The notes: generated by a model not told the origin, from the sequence alone. A DNA stretch of 64,000 bases from Micromonospora rubida (GCF_009908295.1 NZ_JAAALO010000004.1:124001-188000); one strand, 5' to 3'. Numbered from the stretch's first letter, positions 56,411 through 64,000 are shown. A program made the numbers and translations.

Positions 56411-56898
56411 GGCCGGCCCTCCGGCCGCAGCCACTGGCCGGTCTTGCCGCCCTCCTTGCGCAGGACCCGCACCGCGTCGACCGACGCCGCCGGGTCAACG
56501 GCCTTGACCATGTCGACCAGGGCGAGGCCGGCGACCGCGACCGCGGTCAGCGCCTCCATCTCCACGCCGGTGCGGTCGGCGGTCCGCGCCGTGGCGGTGA
56601 TCTCGACGGTGTCGTCGGTCACGGTGAGGTCGACCGTCACCCCGTGCAGCGCGATCGGATGACAGAGCGGAATCAGGTCGGGGGTCCGTTTCGCACCCAT
56701 GATGCCGGCGAGCCGGCCCACGGCGAGCGCGTCGCCCTTGGGCAGCCCGTCGCGGCGCAGCAACTCGACCACCTCGGGGGTGGTCCGCAGCCGGCCGGCG
56801 GCCACCGCGAGCCGGCCGGTCACCGCCTTGCCGGAGACATCGACCATGCGGGCCGCGCCCGCCGCGTCGACGTGGGTGAGCTGCGCGGGATCGGTCAC
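56407..56898 (-). CDS. moaC: Cyclic pyranopterin monophosphate synthase MoaC
   Basis: A 163-residue enzyme that converts 3',8-cyclo-GTP to cyclic pyranopterin monophosphate, the step after MoaA. KGDALAVGRLAGIMGAKRTPDLIPLCHPIALHGVTVDLTV holds the active-site Lys/His/Cys region, and TGVEMEALTAVAVAGLALVDMVKAVDPAASVDAVRVLRKEGGKTG is the conserved C-terminus. GTG 56898 was chosen because TAGGCT lies seven bases upstream; the frame runs further but is unrelated to the family. It is translationally coupled to mog. Confidence 0.93.
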   Translation of the reverse strand: MTDPAQLTHVDAAGAARMVDVSGKAVTGRLAVAAGRLRTTPEVVELLRRDGLPKGDALAVGRLAGIMGAKRTPDLIPLCHPIALHGVTVDLTVTDDTVEITATARTADRTGVEMEALTAVAVAGLALVDMVKAVDPAASVDAVRVLRKEGGKTGQWLRPEGRP

Positions 56899-56905
56899 GG
56901 TCGCG

Positions 56906-56911
56906 AGCCTA
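56906..56911 (-). promoter_or_regulatory. Leaderless -10 (TAGGCT) for moaC
   Basis: On the minus strand TAGGCT is 7 bases before GTG 56898. Confidence 0.55.
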
Positions 56912-57059
56912 GCGTCCGGTACGCCCCGGGGCCCGGCCGAGGGCCGGGCCGCGCCGGCGGTCGGGCGTCGTCGGGGGATCGGTCGGGCGCCGACGAACCG
57001 GACCCGAACAGGCCGGGCACCGTTCTCGCGGGAGTGGGGTGCCGTCGCGGACCGGCCGA

Positions 57060-57589
57060 ATGGGCAGGCCCGAGAATTGATTGCTGCGGCATTCGGCCGC
57101 GCATATGTATACAAACTTAAACAAAACCTTACAAAAGCGCGTCGAACCTCATACGCCGAACGGACACCGGACCGTCACCACAATTCACCGCCCCACTGAA
57201 CGACCGCACCAGGGGGTACCAACACCAGCGCAAACGGCTGGACGGACCGGGGAGAGACGGGAAGGAAGCCCGCTCCGATAATTATGCCGAGAAACTCTCA
57301 GGAGTTACGCTGTGGGTTTTCGCGCCAGGACGGTGAGTGACCGGAACGGCACTCATTAGCGCATTCTGCGCATATGGACACGCAATACCACGAAGGCCCA
57401 TCAAACGTCATAAGATTCTGCGTGTCAGCCAAGCCCGGGCAGGCATCGGTCGACGAAGTTTCTTGAGACGAAAGGCGGGACCATGAAGGCTCACGACTGG
57501 CTCTGATCGAACTCTTCACCCGAGACCTGACCGGCCGTAAAGTCCGAGATACGCACTGCCAGGAATCATCGGCGGCAGAGGGACTGGAC
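57060..57589 (+). promoter_or_regulatory. Long AU-rich, hairpin-rich leader upstream of the GGDEF-EAL gene
   Basis: The 690-base gap from 56899 to 57589 holds no convincing gene, and the part from about 57060 is the most AT-rich stretch in the window. It contains GAGAG (57252-57256) that can pair with CTCTCAGG (57295-57302) around a CGGG-AAGGAAG-CCCG hairpin. It also has a TGAGTG/CACTCA hairpin (57334-57355), a GCGCA-TTC-TGCGC hairpin (57359-57371), and a seven-codon ORF (ATG 57483, MKAHDWL, TGA). It looks like a structured RNA leader. It resembles parts of a glycine aptamer but lacks the conserved core, so I do not name it. Confidence 0.35.
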
Positions 57590-60121
57590 GTGGCCGGGAG
57601 CGCAAGACGCGACAGTGAGACCGATCGGCGGCTTCTGCTGCTTGTCGGTCTCGTCGTGCTGTGTGCCGCCACCGCAGTCGTGCTCAGCCTGCGCGACATC
57701 GGGTTCGACGGCCCCCCGAGCGCCCGGGAGCTCACCGGCGCCGCGACCGTGGCCTTCCTCGTGGCGGTGGGCGCCACCGTGAACGTGCGAATCCGCATCC
57801 GGGCGACGACCCACGGCGTCTCCTGGACCGAGGTCGCTGTGCTCGTCGGGCTCGCGGTGGCACCCCTGCCCTGGGTGATCCTCGCGACCGGCCTGGGCGT
57901 CGGATTCGTCCGGGGCATCCTCCGGGTGGCGCCCCTCAAGCTGGCGTTCGGCGTGGCGAAGGACATGGTCACCGCAGCCGTCGGCGGGATGGTGCTGCTG
58001 ACGGCCGGCTGGAGCTGGCCCATCGGCGGGTCCGTCGGCCGGTCGATCTGGGCGCTCGTCGCCGCGTATCTCGTGGTCGTCGTCCTCGACGAGGCGCTGA
58101 CGTTCCCGGTCATCGCCCTCGCCACCCGCACCCGGGTCCGCGACCTGTTCCGCGAGCACTACGACCTGCGCATCGCCAGCGCCGCCGCCCGGTTCGCCGT
58201 CATCGTCTCCACCCTGCTGATCCTCAACAGCAACCCCAGCTTCCTGATCGTCGTGCCGCCGCTGGTGCTGAGCCTGCACCTTGCCTACTCCAGCCGGGTC
58301 CGCAACCGGGCGGAACGCGACGCCTGGCAGCGGCTCGCCCGGACCACCGACGCGCTCAACGTCGTCGACCTCGACAAGGTGCTCACCACCGCCGTCACCC
58401 AGGCCGCCGAACTGTTCTCCGCGGACGAGGTGGAGATCGCCCTGCGCGAGGGCACCCGGACCGTCCGGGGCGCCGCCGGCACCCTCACCTACGACGGGCC
58501 CGCCAATCAGGCCCCCGCAGTGGACGGGTCGGCCATCGAGGTGCCCCTCGAAGGGTCCGACCGGGCCGTCGACATCGGCGCGCTGCGGCTGCGGTTCCGG
58601 GGCCCGGTCCGGCTCTCCGAACGCGAGCAGTACACCCTGCGCACCTTCGCCTCCGCGCTGTGCACCGCCCTGCGCAACGCCCAGGCGTACGCCGAGTTGG
58701 CCCGCGTCGCCGACGAGCACGCGTATGCGGCGACCCACGACGCGCTGACCGGCCTGGCCAACCGGCGGCACCTGCTGGAGCAGGGCACCGAGCAGCTCAA
58801 CGCCCGGCACGCCGGCGGGGTGACCGCGCTGGTGCTGATCGACCTCAACCACTTCAAGGAGGTCAACGACACCCTCGGCCACGCCGCCGGCGACCGGGTG
58901 CTCATGCAGGTCGCCGGCCGGCTGCGCGGGGCCGCCCACGGCGACGACCTGGTGGCCCGCCTCGGCGGCGACGAGTTCGCCGTGCTCCTGCGCGGCCTGC
59001 CCGCCCCGGCGGTGGCCGCCCACCGGGCGGAGGCGCTGCTCGCCGCGCTGCACGAGCCGCTCGACCTGGACGGCATGCGGATCAGCGTCGAGGCCAGCGG
59101 CGGCATCGCCGTCGCACCGGCCAGCGGCGGGGTCGCCGAGTTGCTGCGCCGCGCCGACGTGGCGATGTACCAGGCGAAGCGCGCCGGCCAGCGGATCTCC
59201 ACGTACGCCCCGGCCCGGGACACCGCCGACCTCGGCCGGCTCACCCTCGGCGGGGAACTGCCCCGCGCGGTCGCCGACCACGAGTTCACCGTCAACTTCC
59301 AGCCGATCGTCGACCTCGGCACCGGCGAGGTGACCAGCGCCGAGGCCCTGGCCCGGTGGCACCACCCGGTGCACGGCATGATCGACCCGCTGCGCTTCCT
59401 GGAGGCGGTGGAACGCTCCGGGCTGCTCCCGGCGTTCGCCGAGGCGATCCTCGACCAGGCGCTGATCGCCGCCGACAGCTGGCGGGCGGCCGGCTTCGAC
59501 CTGCCGGTAGCGGTCAACGTGTCGCCGCGCAGCCTGCTCGACGCCCGCTTCCCCGGCTCCGTGCTGGCCCGGCTGCGCGCCCACGACCTGCCGCCGGACC
59601 GGCTGGTCTTGGAGCTGACCGAGACGCTGACCCTCAGCCAGCTCGACGTGGTCGACCGGGTGCTCACCCGGCTGCGCGACGAGGGCGTCCGGCTGGCCCT
59701 GGACGACTTCGGCACCGGCTACTCCTCGCTCTCCCTGCTCTCCCGGATCCCGGTCCACGAGCTGAAGATCGACCGCAGCTTCGTGTCGGTCATGGAGGCG
59801 TCGGCGGAGGCCGTCGCCGTCATCCGGTCCACCCTCGACCTGGGCCGCAACCTCGGGCTCACCGTGGTCGCCGAGGGGGTGGAGAGCGAGCCGCAGCGCC
59901 GCGCGCTCTGGGAGCTGGGCTGCACCGCCGGGCAGGGCCACCTGTTCGGTCGGCCGGTGCCGGCCGGGACGCTGCTCTCCACGCTGCACCGGGGGTTCGG
60001 CGGTCGCCCCGGCATCCTCGCCCCGCCACTGCACGACGCGGGAGCCGTGCTCCGGCTCCCCTCCGGCCGCCGGCAGGGCGGCCGGGGCCGAGGGGAGCGT
60101 CTGCCACACTTGCCCGCGTGA
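57590..60121 (+). CDS. Membrane-bound GGDEF-EAL protein (c-di-GMP synthase/phosphodiesterase)
   Basis: An 843-residue signalling protein. About seven N-terminal helices (14-230) form a MASE-like sensor, followed by a GAF-like domain (about 255-375). The GGDEF domain (about 385-545) has RLGGDEFAVLLRGLP intact (about 458) and DLNHFKEVNDTLGHAAGD. The EAL domain (about 555-815) has SAEALARWHHPVHG (EAL, about 584), VNVSPRSLL, LELTET, LDDFGTGYSSLSLL, LKIDRSFV and VVAEGVESE, so the phosphodiesterase residues also look intact. Both activities are therefore possible. GTG 57590 follows AGAGGGA. The next gene overlaps its stop (GTGA). Confidence 0.9.
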   Translation: MAGSARRDSETDRRLLLLVGLVVLCAATAVVLSLRDIGFDGPPSARELTGAATVAFLVAVGATVNVRIRIRATTHGVSWTEVAVLVGLAVAPLPWVILATGLGVGFVRGILRVAPLKLAFGVAKDMVTAAVGGMVLLTAGWSWPIGGSVGRSIWALVAAYLVVVVLDEALTFPVIALATRTRVRDLFREHYDLRIASAAARFAVIVSTLLILNSNPSFLIVVPPLVLSLHLAYSSRVRNRAERDAWQRLARTTDALNVVDLDKVLTTAVTQAAELFSADEVEIALREGTRTVRGAAGTLTYDGPANQAPAVDGSAIEVPLEGSDRAVDIGALRLRFRGPVRLSEREQYTLRTFASALCTALRNAQAYAELARVADEHAYAATHDALTGLANRRHLLEQGTEQLNARHAGGVTALVLIDLNHFKEVNDTLGHAAGDRVLMQVAGRLRGAAHGDDLVARLGGDEFAVLLRGLPAPAVAAHRAEALLAALHEPLDLDGMRISVEASGGIAVAPASGGVAELLRRADVAMYQAKRAGQRISTYAPARDTADLGRLTLGGELPRAVADHEFTVNFQPIVDLGTGEVTSAEALARWHHPVHGMIDPLRFLEAVERSGLLPAFAEAILDQALIAADSWRAAGFDLPVAVNVSPRSLLDARFPGSVLARLRAHDLPPDRLVLELTETLTLSQLDVVDRVLTRLRDEGVRLALDDFGTGYSSLSLLSRIPVHELKIDRSFVSVMEASAEAVAVIRSTLDLGRNLGLTVVAEGVESEPQRRALWELGCTAGQGHLFGRPVPAGTLLSTLHRGFGGRPGILAPPLHDAGAVLRLPSGRRQGGRGRGERLPHLPA

Positions 60122-61497
60122 CCGCCGCCGACCGGACCACCCGCACCTCAGCGAGCTGGCGGAGGGTCGACCGGGCCGCCGGCGGCCTCGCCCTCGACAT
60201 CGGCCTGTACGCCGTCTCCGCCGCGTTCGCGGCGGTCACCGCAGCCACCTCCACCCTGCCGCCGCACCGGGCCTGGGGAACCGTCGCCGCGTTCGGATAC
60301 CTGCTCGCCGCCGTCGCCGTCGCAGGTCAGCTGGCCGCCCGGCGGCGGGACGCCGCCTCGTCCCTGGCCGGCCTACCCGGTCGGTGGGCGATCACCGGCC
60401 TCGCCTGGGCCGCCACCACCGTGCTGCCGCTGGTCCAGCAGGGTGTGCAGCGGGCGGGCGGGCGGGCCGACCGGGCACAGGAGGAGGTGGTGGTCGTCGA
60501 ACACGCCGGCGCCCGCCTCGCCGAGACCGGCACCCCCTACCTCGGGCACGACGCGATCGCCGCGCTTCCCGCCGACGAGCGGCTGCTCGGCTACACCCCG
60601 TACCAGCCGGGAATGGCTCTGTTCGGCCTGCCCCGCGCGGTCGCGGACGGCTGGTGGACCGATGCCCGACTGTGGTTCGCGGTCGCCACCGTGCTGGCCC
60701 TCGCCCTGGCGGTGCGCGTCCTACGACAGACCGACCGAGGCATCCCGACCGACCGGGCCAACCCGAACGACCGGACCGGCCGGGCAGCGGCGGTGCTGCG
60801 GGGCGTCCAGGCGGCCACCGTGCTGCCGATCTGCGCGCTCACCCTGGCCACCGGCGGCGACGACCTGCCCGTCCTCGCCCTCTGCCTGCTGGCCCTCGCC
60901 CTCGCCGCCGCCGACCGGCCGGGCCGCGCGGGCCTGGCCGTCGGGCTGGCCGGCGCGCTGAAGCTCTTCGCCTGGCCGGTCGCCCTCGTCCTGATCGCCT
61001 GGGCCGCGACCCGGCGCTCCGCCGGGCGGCTCGCCGTCGGCGCGCTCGGCGTCCCGGCGCTCGCCCTGCTCCCCGCGCTGCTGGTCGACCGGGACGCGCT
61101 GGTCGAGAACGTGCTGCGCTTCCCGCTCGGCCACGGCCTGGTCACCAGCCCGGCGCAGTCCCCGTTCCCCGGGCAGTTGATCGCGACCGCCCTGCCCGCC
61201 GGCCGGGTGGTCGCCGCCGCCCTGCTGGTCGCGGTCGGCCTCGGGATCGCCGTCCGGCTGCTGCGCCGCCCGCCCCGCACGGCCGCCACCACCGCCCTCA
61301 TCTGCGGGTACGGGCTGCTCGCCGCGATCCTGCTGATGCCGTCCACCCGCTTCGGGTACCTGCTCTACCCGGCCGCCCTGCTGGTCTGGGCACCCGCCCT
61401 CGCCCGCCCCGAGCCGGACGGTCTCCGCCTTCCGACCGGTCGTTCTCGCCGGACTGCCGGCGCGGGCCGGCCGGCAGGGCGTACACCTGAGGAATGA
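60118..61497 (+). CDS. GT87-like multi-pass membrane glycosyltransferase (DUF2029 type)
   Basis: A 459-residue integral membrane protein with about ten helices. It begins ALDIGLYAVSAAFAAVTAATSTLPP. A first-loop region with EHAGARLAETGTPYLGHDAIAALPADERLLGYTPYQPGMALFGLPRA resembles the Tyr/Asp/Pro pattern of GT87. CALTLATGGDDLPVLALCLLALALAAADRPGRAGLAVGLAGALKLFAWPVALVLIAW contains the conserved Lys-containing KLFAWP motif of DUF2029. It overlaps the GGDEF-EAL gene stop, and CACACT seven bases upstream could be a weak leaderless box. It probably modifies a wall or lipid glycan; the substrate is unknown. Confidence 0.75.
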   Translation: MTAADRTTRTSASWRRVDRAAGGLALDIGLYAVSAAFAAVTAATSTLPPHRAWGTVAAFGYLLAAVAVAGQLAARRRDAASSLAGLPGRWAITGLAWAATTVLPLVQQGVQRAGGRADRAQEEVVVVEHAGARLAETGTPYLGHDAIAALPADERLLGYTPYQPGMALFGLPRAVADGWWTDARLWFAVATVLALALAVRVLRQTDRGIPTDRANPNDRTGRAAAVLRGVQAATVLPICALTLATGGDDLPVLALCLLALALAAADRPGRAGLAVGLAGALKLFAWPVALVLIAWAATRRSAGRLAVGALGVPALALLPALLVDRDALVENVLRFPLGHGLVTSPAQSPFPGQLIATALPAGRVVAAALLVAVGLGIAVRLLRRPPRTAATTALICGYGLLAAILLMPSTRFGYLLYPAALLVWAPALARPEPDGLRLPTGRSRRTAGAGRPAGRTPEE

Positions 61498-62129
61498 CGA
61501 CGACCTACCGCGACCGAGAGGACGCCGGCCGGGTCCTCGCCGACCGGCTCGCCGGGCTGGCCGACCGGCCCGATGTCACCGTGCTCGGGCTGGTCCGGGG
61601 CGGGGTGCCGGTGGCCCGGGTGGTCGCCGACCGGCTCCACGCACCCCTCGACGTGCTGGTGGTGCGCAAGCTCGGCATGCCGATGGCGCCCGAGGTCGCC
61701 TTCGGCGCGCTCGGCCCGAACGGGGTGCGGGTGCTCAACGAAGCGGTGGCCGCCCGGGTCGACCCGGGGGACGTCGCCGAGGTGCAGCGCCACGAACAGG
61801 TGGAACTGGAACGCCGGGAACGCCGCTACCGGGCCGGGCGACCCCCGCTCGACCTGACCGGGCGGACCGCCGTCATCGTCGACGACGGCCTGGCCACCGG
61901 GGCCACCGCCCGCGCCGCCGTCCAGGTGGCCCGGCGGCTCGACGCCCGCCGGGTGGTCGTCGCGATTCCGGTCGGCGCCGAGGAGGCGTACGAGATGCTG
62001 GCCGCCGAGGCCGACGAGGTGGTCTGCGTCCGGCGGCCCGCCGGCTTCGGCTCGGTCAGCAGCTACTACGAGGACTTCCACGAGGTCTCCGACGACGAAG
62101 TGACCGACATGCTCACGGCAATCGGATGA
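61494..62129 (+). CDS. Phosphoribosyltransferase-family protein
   Basis: A 211-residue type I phosphoribosyltransferase-fold protein. The PRPP-binding loop is AVIVDDGLATGATARAAVQVARR, and VTVLGLVRGGVPVARVVADRLHAPLDVLVVRKLGMPMAPEVAFGAL is the N-terminal part seen in predicted PRTases of this group (often annotated as phosphoribosyltransferase or erythromycin-esterase-associated). It ends in EVVCVRRPAGFGSVSSYYEDFHEVSDDEV. No nucleobase specificity can be assigned. Its ATG overlaps the preceding stop (ATGA). Confidence 0.85.
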   Translation: MTTTYRDREDAGRVLADRLAGLADRPDVTVLGLVRGGVPVARVVADRLHAPLDVLVVRKLGMPMAPEVAFGALGPNGVRVLNEAVAARVDPGDVAEVQRHEQVELERRERRYRAGRPPLDLTGRTAVIVDDGLATGATARAAVQVARRLDARRVVVAIPVGAEEAYEMLAAEADEVVCVRRPAGFGSVSSYYEDFHEVSDDEVTDMLTAIG

Positions 62130-62139
62130 CCTCACCAGG

Positions 62140-62145
62140 TACCTT
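62140..62145 (+). promoter_or_regulatory. Leaderless -10 (TACCTT) for the zinc-ribbon gene
   Basis: TACCTT is 6 bases before ATG 62152. Confidence 0.5.
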
Positions 62146-62151
62146 CGGATA

Positions 62152-62547
62152 ATGCAGCTCACCTGTCCCAAATGTCACGGAGACATGCGTCAGTACGAAC
62201 GCAGCGGAGTCGTCATCGACCAGTGCGGCGAGTGCCGGGGAATCTTCCTCGACCGCGGCGAACTGGAGAAGCTGTTCGAGGCCGAGGCGAACTGGAACCG
62301 CCAGCAGACGCCGGGCGCCCCGAACCCGGCACAGCGCCCCCAGACGCCCGGTGCCTACCCGCCGCCCGCGCACCAGCCACAGCAGCCGGGGTACGGCGCG
62401 GTTCCCCCGCCGCCCCCGCCGCCCGTGCACGGCTACCCGCCGGCGGCCCCGGCCTACGGCGGGCACGGCCAGCAGCACTACGGCTACCACGGCCACTACC
62501 ACCGCAAGAAGAAGCACGGCGGCTTCCTCGGCGAACTCTTCGACTAG
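62152..62547 (+). CDS. TFIIB-type zinc-ribbon protein with a His-rich tail
   Basis: A 131-residue protein. The N-terminal 45 residues are a zf-TFIIB-type ribbon (LTCPKCHGDMRQYERSGVVIDQCGECRGIFLDRGELEKL) with Cys 5, 8, 25 and 28 as zinc ligands. A Pro/Gln/Ala-rich disordered segment follows, and the C-terminus is unusually rich in His, Tyr and Lys (HGQQHYGYHGHYHRKKKHGG), which could bind nickel, copper or zinc (inference). ATG 62152 is fixed by TACCTT six bases upstream. A hairpin follows its stop. Confidence 0.82.
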   Translation: MQLTCPKCHGDMRQYERSGVVIDQCGECRGIFLDRGELEKLFEAEANWNRQQTPGAPNPAQRPQTPGAYPPPAHQPQQPGYGAVPPPPPPPVHGYPPAAPAYGGHGQQHYGYHGHYHRKKKHGGFLGELFD

Positions 62548-62566
62548 AGCGGACTGCCGTTCACCC

Positions 62567-62602
62567 GTGGGCCGGGCCGGTTCCGTCACCGGTCCGGCCC
62601 AC
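62567..62602. terminator. Bidirectional hairpin between the zinc-ribbon gene and dnaB
   Basis: GTGGGCCGGGCCGG pairs with CCGGTCCGGCCCAC over 14 bp with one G-T wobble and an 8-base loop. Confidence 0.75.
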
Positions 62603-62628
62603 GGTCCGTCCCGCTCGCCGGCAGGGCT

Positions 62629-64000
62629 TCAAACGATCGCCATGTCCACGAAGCGGGAGAGGTGGAGCTGGGCGGCCACCGTGATGCTGTCGGTGGGGCC
62701 ATTCCGGTGCTTGGCAACGATGAAGTCCGCCTCGCCCGCGCGTGGCGACTCCTTGTCGTAGTAGTCGTCTCGGTGCAAAAGGATCACAACGTCCGCATCC
62801 TGCTCGATTGAGCCAGACTCACGCAAATCGGACAGTTGGGGTCGCTTGTCGGTGCGCTGCTCCGGGCCACGGTTCAGCTGGCTGACCGCGATCACCGGGC
62901 ACTCGACCTCCTTGGCGAGCAGCTTCAGGCCACGGGACAGGTCCGCGACCTCCTGCTGCCGGCTCTCGGTGCGCTTCGGCGAGGTCATCAGCTGGAGATA
63001 GTCGACCACGATCATCTTCAGGTCGTGCTTCTGCTTGAGCCGGCGCGCCTTCGCCCGGATCTCCATCAGGTTCATGCTCGGCGTGTCGTCGACGAAGAGC
63101 GGGGCCTCGCTGATCTCACCCATACACCGGGCCAGCTTGGTCCAGTCGTCGTCGGAGAGCTGGCCGCTGCGCAGCACGTGCAGCGGGACGCGGGCCTCGG
63201 CCGAGAGCAGTCGCATGACGATCTCGACCTTGCTCATCTCCAGCGAGAAGATCGCCGCAGCCTGGTTGGCCCGGATAGCCGCATGACGGGCAAAGTCCAT
63301 GCTAGCGGTGCTGTTGTGCGTCGGGATCATGGACCGGCCGGCCAGGTAGAGGTGGTCCGGGTTGTCCACCGTCACGCAGCGGACAGGGACGCTCGGCACC
63401 GGCCGCACATCGACAATGAACCGGCTGTCAGTCCGAACGGTACTCTCGCTGCGCCTGCGTAGGCGATGAGTCTCCTGCTTCCGAGGTAGGTGGAACACCT
63501 CGTCAGTGGTCGTGAAGTTGAGGTTGTACGCGATGGAGGTTTCCGGCCTGCGACCCTTCACCACCTTGCGGCTGATTGAACAGCGATACCCGAGACTGAC
63601 GACCAGTTCGTAGGCACCCTCGGCAAGCCTCGCCGAGGTTGTAGTGAGCTGAACAGTGCCAGCGTTGGTGATGGTGCCGTCGGTGTCGAGCAGGCCCGCG
63701 AGCAGCGCCCGGCGCTGCGTCTGCGATGCCCGCAGGTACGACTGCGGCACATGCTTGTTACCGAGCACGCCGATTGCCCGCAGCGACTGCGTCAGCGACG
63801 ACGGAGAACTGGCGCAGAGGACGCAGCCCCTGCGGCCACGGCCACACATGGGGCATTCCGGAGGCCGGATTGAGTACAGCGTCGGCTCTGTCGCTGACTT
63901 TTTCGTCTCGAAGCCGTCCGCCTCGATCCGCCGCAGGATATCCGGGTCAACGGTGGTGAGCCGGTTACCGGCGCTGTGTCCGTCACCAAGCCAGGCGCCC
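62629..64000 (-). CDS. dnaB: Replicative DNA helicase DnaB interrupted by an intein (3' part)
   Basis: C-terminal part of the hexameric replicative helicase, read to the window edge; the N-terminal domain and start lie beyond 64000. After the intein (ending His-Asn at 63313-63318) the helicase resumes as STASMDFARHAAIRANQAAAIFSLEMSKVEIVMRLLSAE. That is the second half of the P-loop GKS/T followed by motif H2. Next come MIVVDYLQLM (Walker B), VIAVSQLNRGPEQRTDKRPQLSDLRESGSIEQDADVVILLHRDDYY and a C-terminal FIVAKHRNGPTDSI. The insertion is therefore inside the Walker A motif and must be spliced for function. A terminator hairpin separates it from the convergent zinc-ribbon gene. Confidence 0.93.
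   Translation of the reverse strand, partial: GAWLGDGHSAGNRLTTVDPDILRRIEADGFETKKSATEPTLYSIRPPECPMCGRGRRGCVLCASSPSSLTQSLRAIGVLGNKHVPQSYLRASQTQRRALLAGLLDTDGTITNAGTVQLTTTSARLAEGAYELVVSLGYRCSISRKVVKGRRPETSIAYNLNFTTTDEVFHLPRKQETHRLRRRSESTVRTDSRFIVDVRPVPSVPVRCVTVDNPDHLYLAGRSMIPTHNSTASMDFARHAAIRANQAAAIFSLEMSKVEIVMRLLSAEARVPLHVLRSGQLSDDDWTKLARCMGEISEAPLFVDDTPSMNLMEIRAKARRLKQKHDLKMIVVDYLQLMTSPKRTESRQQEVADLSRGLKLLAKEVECPVIAVSQLNRGPEQRTDKRPQLSDLRESGSIEQDADVVILLHRDDYYDKESPRAGEADFIVAKHRNGPTDSITVAAQLHLSRFVDMAIV
63313..64000 (-). other. DnaB intein with LAGLIDADG endonuclease (N-terminal part outside the window)
   Basis: In-frame intein segment. The C-terminal splice block is LYLAGRSMIPTHN followed by Ser as the first extein residue, a normal Asn/Ser-type junction. 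Two dodecapeptide motifs of a LAGLIDADG homing endonuclease are visible: GAWLGDGHSAG at the window edge (63966-63998) and LLAGLLDTDGTIT about 95 residues later. Between them lies a four-Cys cluster (CPMCGRG then CVLC) that could form a small zinc knuckle. The frame is uninterrupted, so the endonuclease may still be active. Confidence 0.88.

Noticed and set aside
57245..57320. Glycine riboswitch
   Set aside because: GAGAG/CTCTCAGG and a hairpin are present, but the conserved GCCGAAGG-GCAA core is not, and the downstream gene is not glycine-related. Reported only as an unnamed structured leader.
57566..60109. An 847-codon minus-strand frame opposite the GGDEF-EAL gene
   Set aside because: It has no recognisable domain, and the plus strand carries complete GGDEF and EAL signatures.
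57661..61497. A single 1278-codon plus-strand frame running through the GGDEF-EAL and GT87-like genes, suggesting a fusion
   Set aside because: Its first 819 codons are in the wrong frame for the GGDEF-EAL gene. Only the part from GTG 60118 is real.
1..64000. tRNA, rRNA, insertion sequences, phage genes or an origin
   Set aside because: I saw no cloverleaf-like gene, transposase or integrase motif, or DnaA-box cluster by eye. A tRNAscan or ISfinder search was not possible.

Overview
The window is very GC-rich actinobacterial chromosome, most likely from the Micromonosporaceae (Micromonospora or a close relative). The evidence is the GC-saturated third codon positions, frequent GTG starts, a bacterial proteasome activator (Bpa), three tandem LytR-CpsA-Psr genes, DUF4192- and DUF5926-type proteins and many leaderless genes. 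I see no tRNA, rRNA, insertion sequence, prophage or CRISPR array. Genus is inferred from gene content and was not tested by any search.

Layout: 1-5 kb holds a sugar-nucleotide epimerase (cut by the window edge) and three LCP cell-wall ligases. 5-12.4 kb holds a rhodanese, a glycerophosphodiesterase, a PAS/GAF histidine kinase with a separate ATPase-fold protein, arginine deiminase (with an in-frame repeat expansion at its C-terminus) and small sensory proteins. 12.5-19.3 kb holds a lipoprotein, pheA, an AIM24 protein, a zincin, an OsmC peroxidase, two tandem HAD phosphatases and bpa. 19.4-26.2 kb holds a hydrolase, an orphan ABC binding protein, a dimethylargininase with a divergent Lrp regulator, a secreted beta-propeller protein and a chaperone-like protein whose last residues copy the proteasome-docking tail of Bpa.

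27.3-35.3 kb is the least ordinary region. A strongly SD-preceded gene for a 26-residue peptide ending in Tyr-Cys-Thr-Asp-Cys-Cys lies upstream of an M50-type membrane protease with a PqqD/RRE-like N-terminus, a TPR protein with a decayed ATPase-like N-terminus and a flavin reductase. A LanD/PPCDC-like flavoprotein diverges from the peptide gene and a large LuxR-type ATPase regulator converges on the flavin reductase. It looks like a RiPP locus with no recognisable dehydratase, cyclase or radical SAM enzyme.

Molybdenum-cofactor genes are spread over four places (mobA at 27 kb, fdhD at 35 kb, moaA-moaD at 41-42 kb, moaC-mog-moeA-moaE at 54-57 kb), with no molybdoenzyme in view. The rest includes a PHP-domain EndoQ-like nuclease fused to a UvrD helicase (44-47 kb), an AAA ATPase gene bracketed by two identical dyads (49.8 kb), two GT87-type glycosyltransferases, a GGDEF-EAL protein behind a long structured AU-rich leader (57-60 kb), and the 3' part of dnaB interrupted in its P-loop by a LAGLIDADG intein that runs off the end.

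A recurring pattern is TANNNT (often TAGGCT) placed 6-8 bases before an ATG or GTG with no Shine-Dalgarno sequence. I count 18 genes, which fixes many start codons and implies widespread leaderless transcription.
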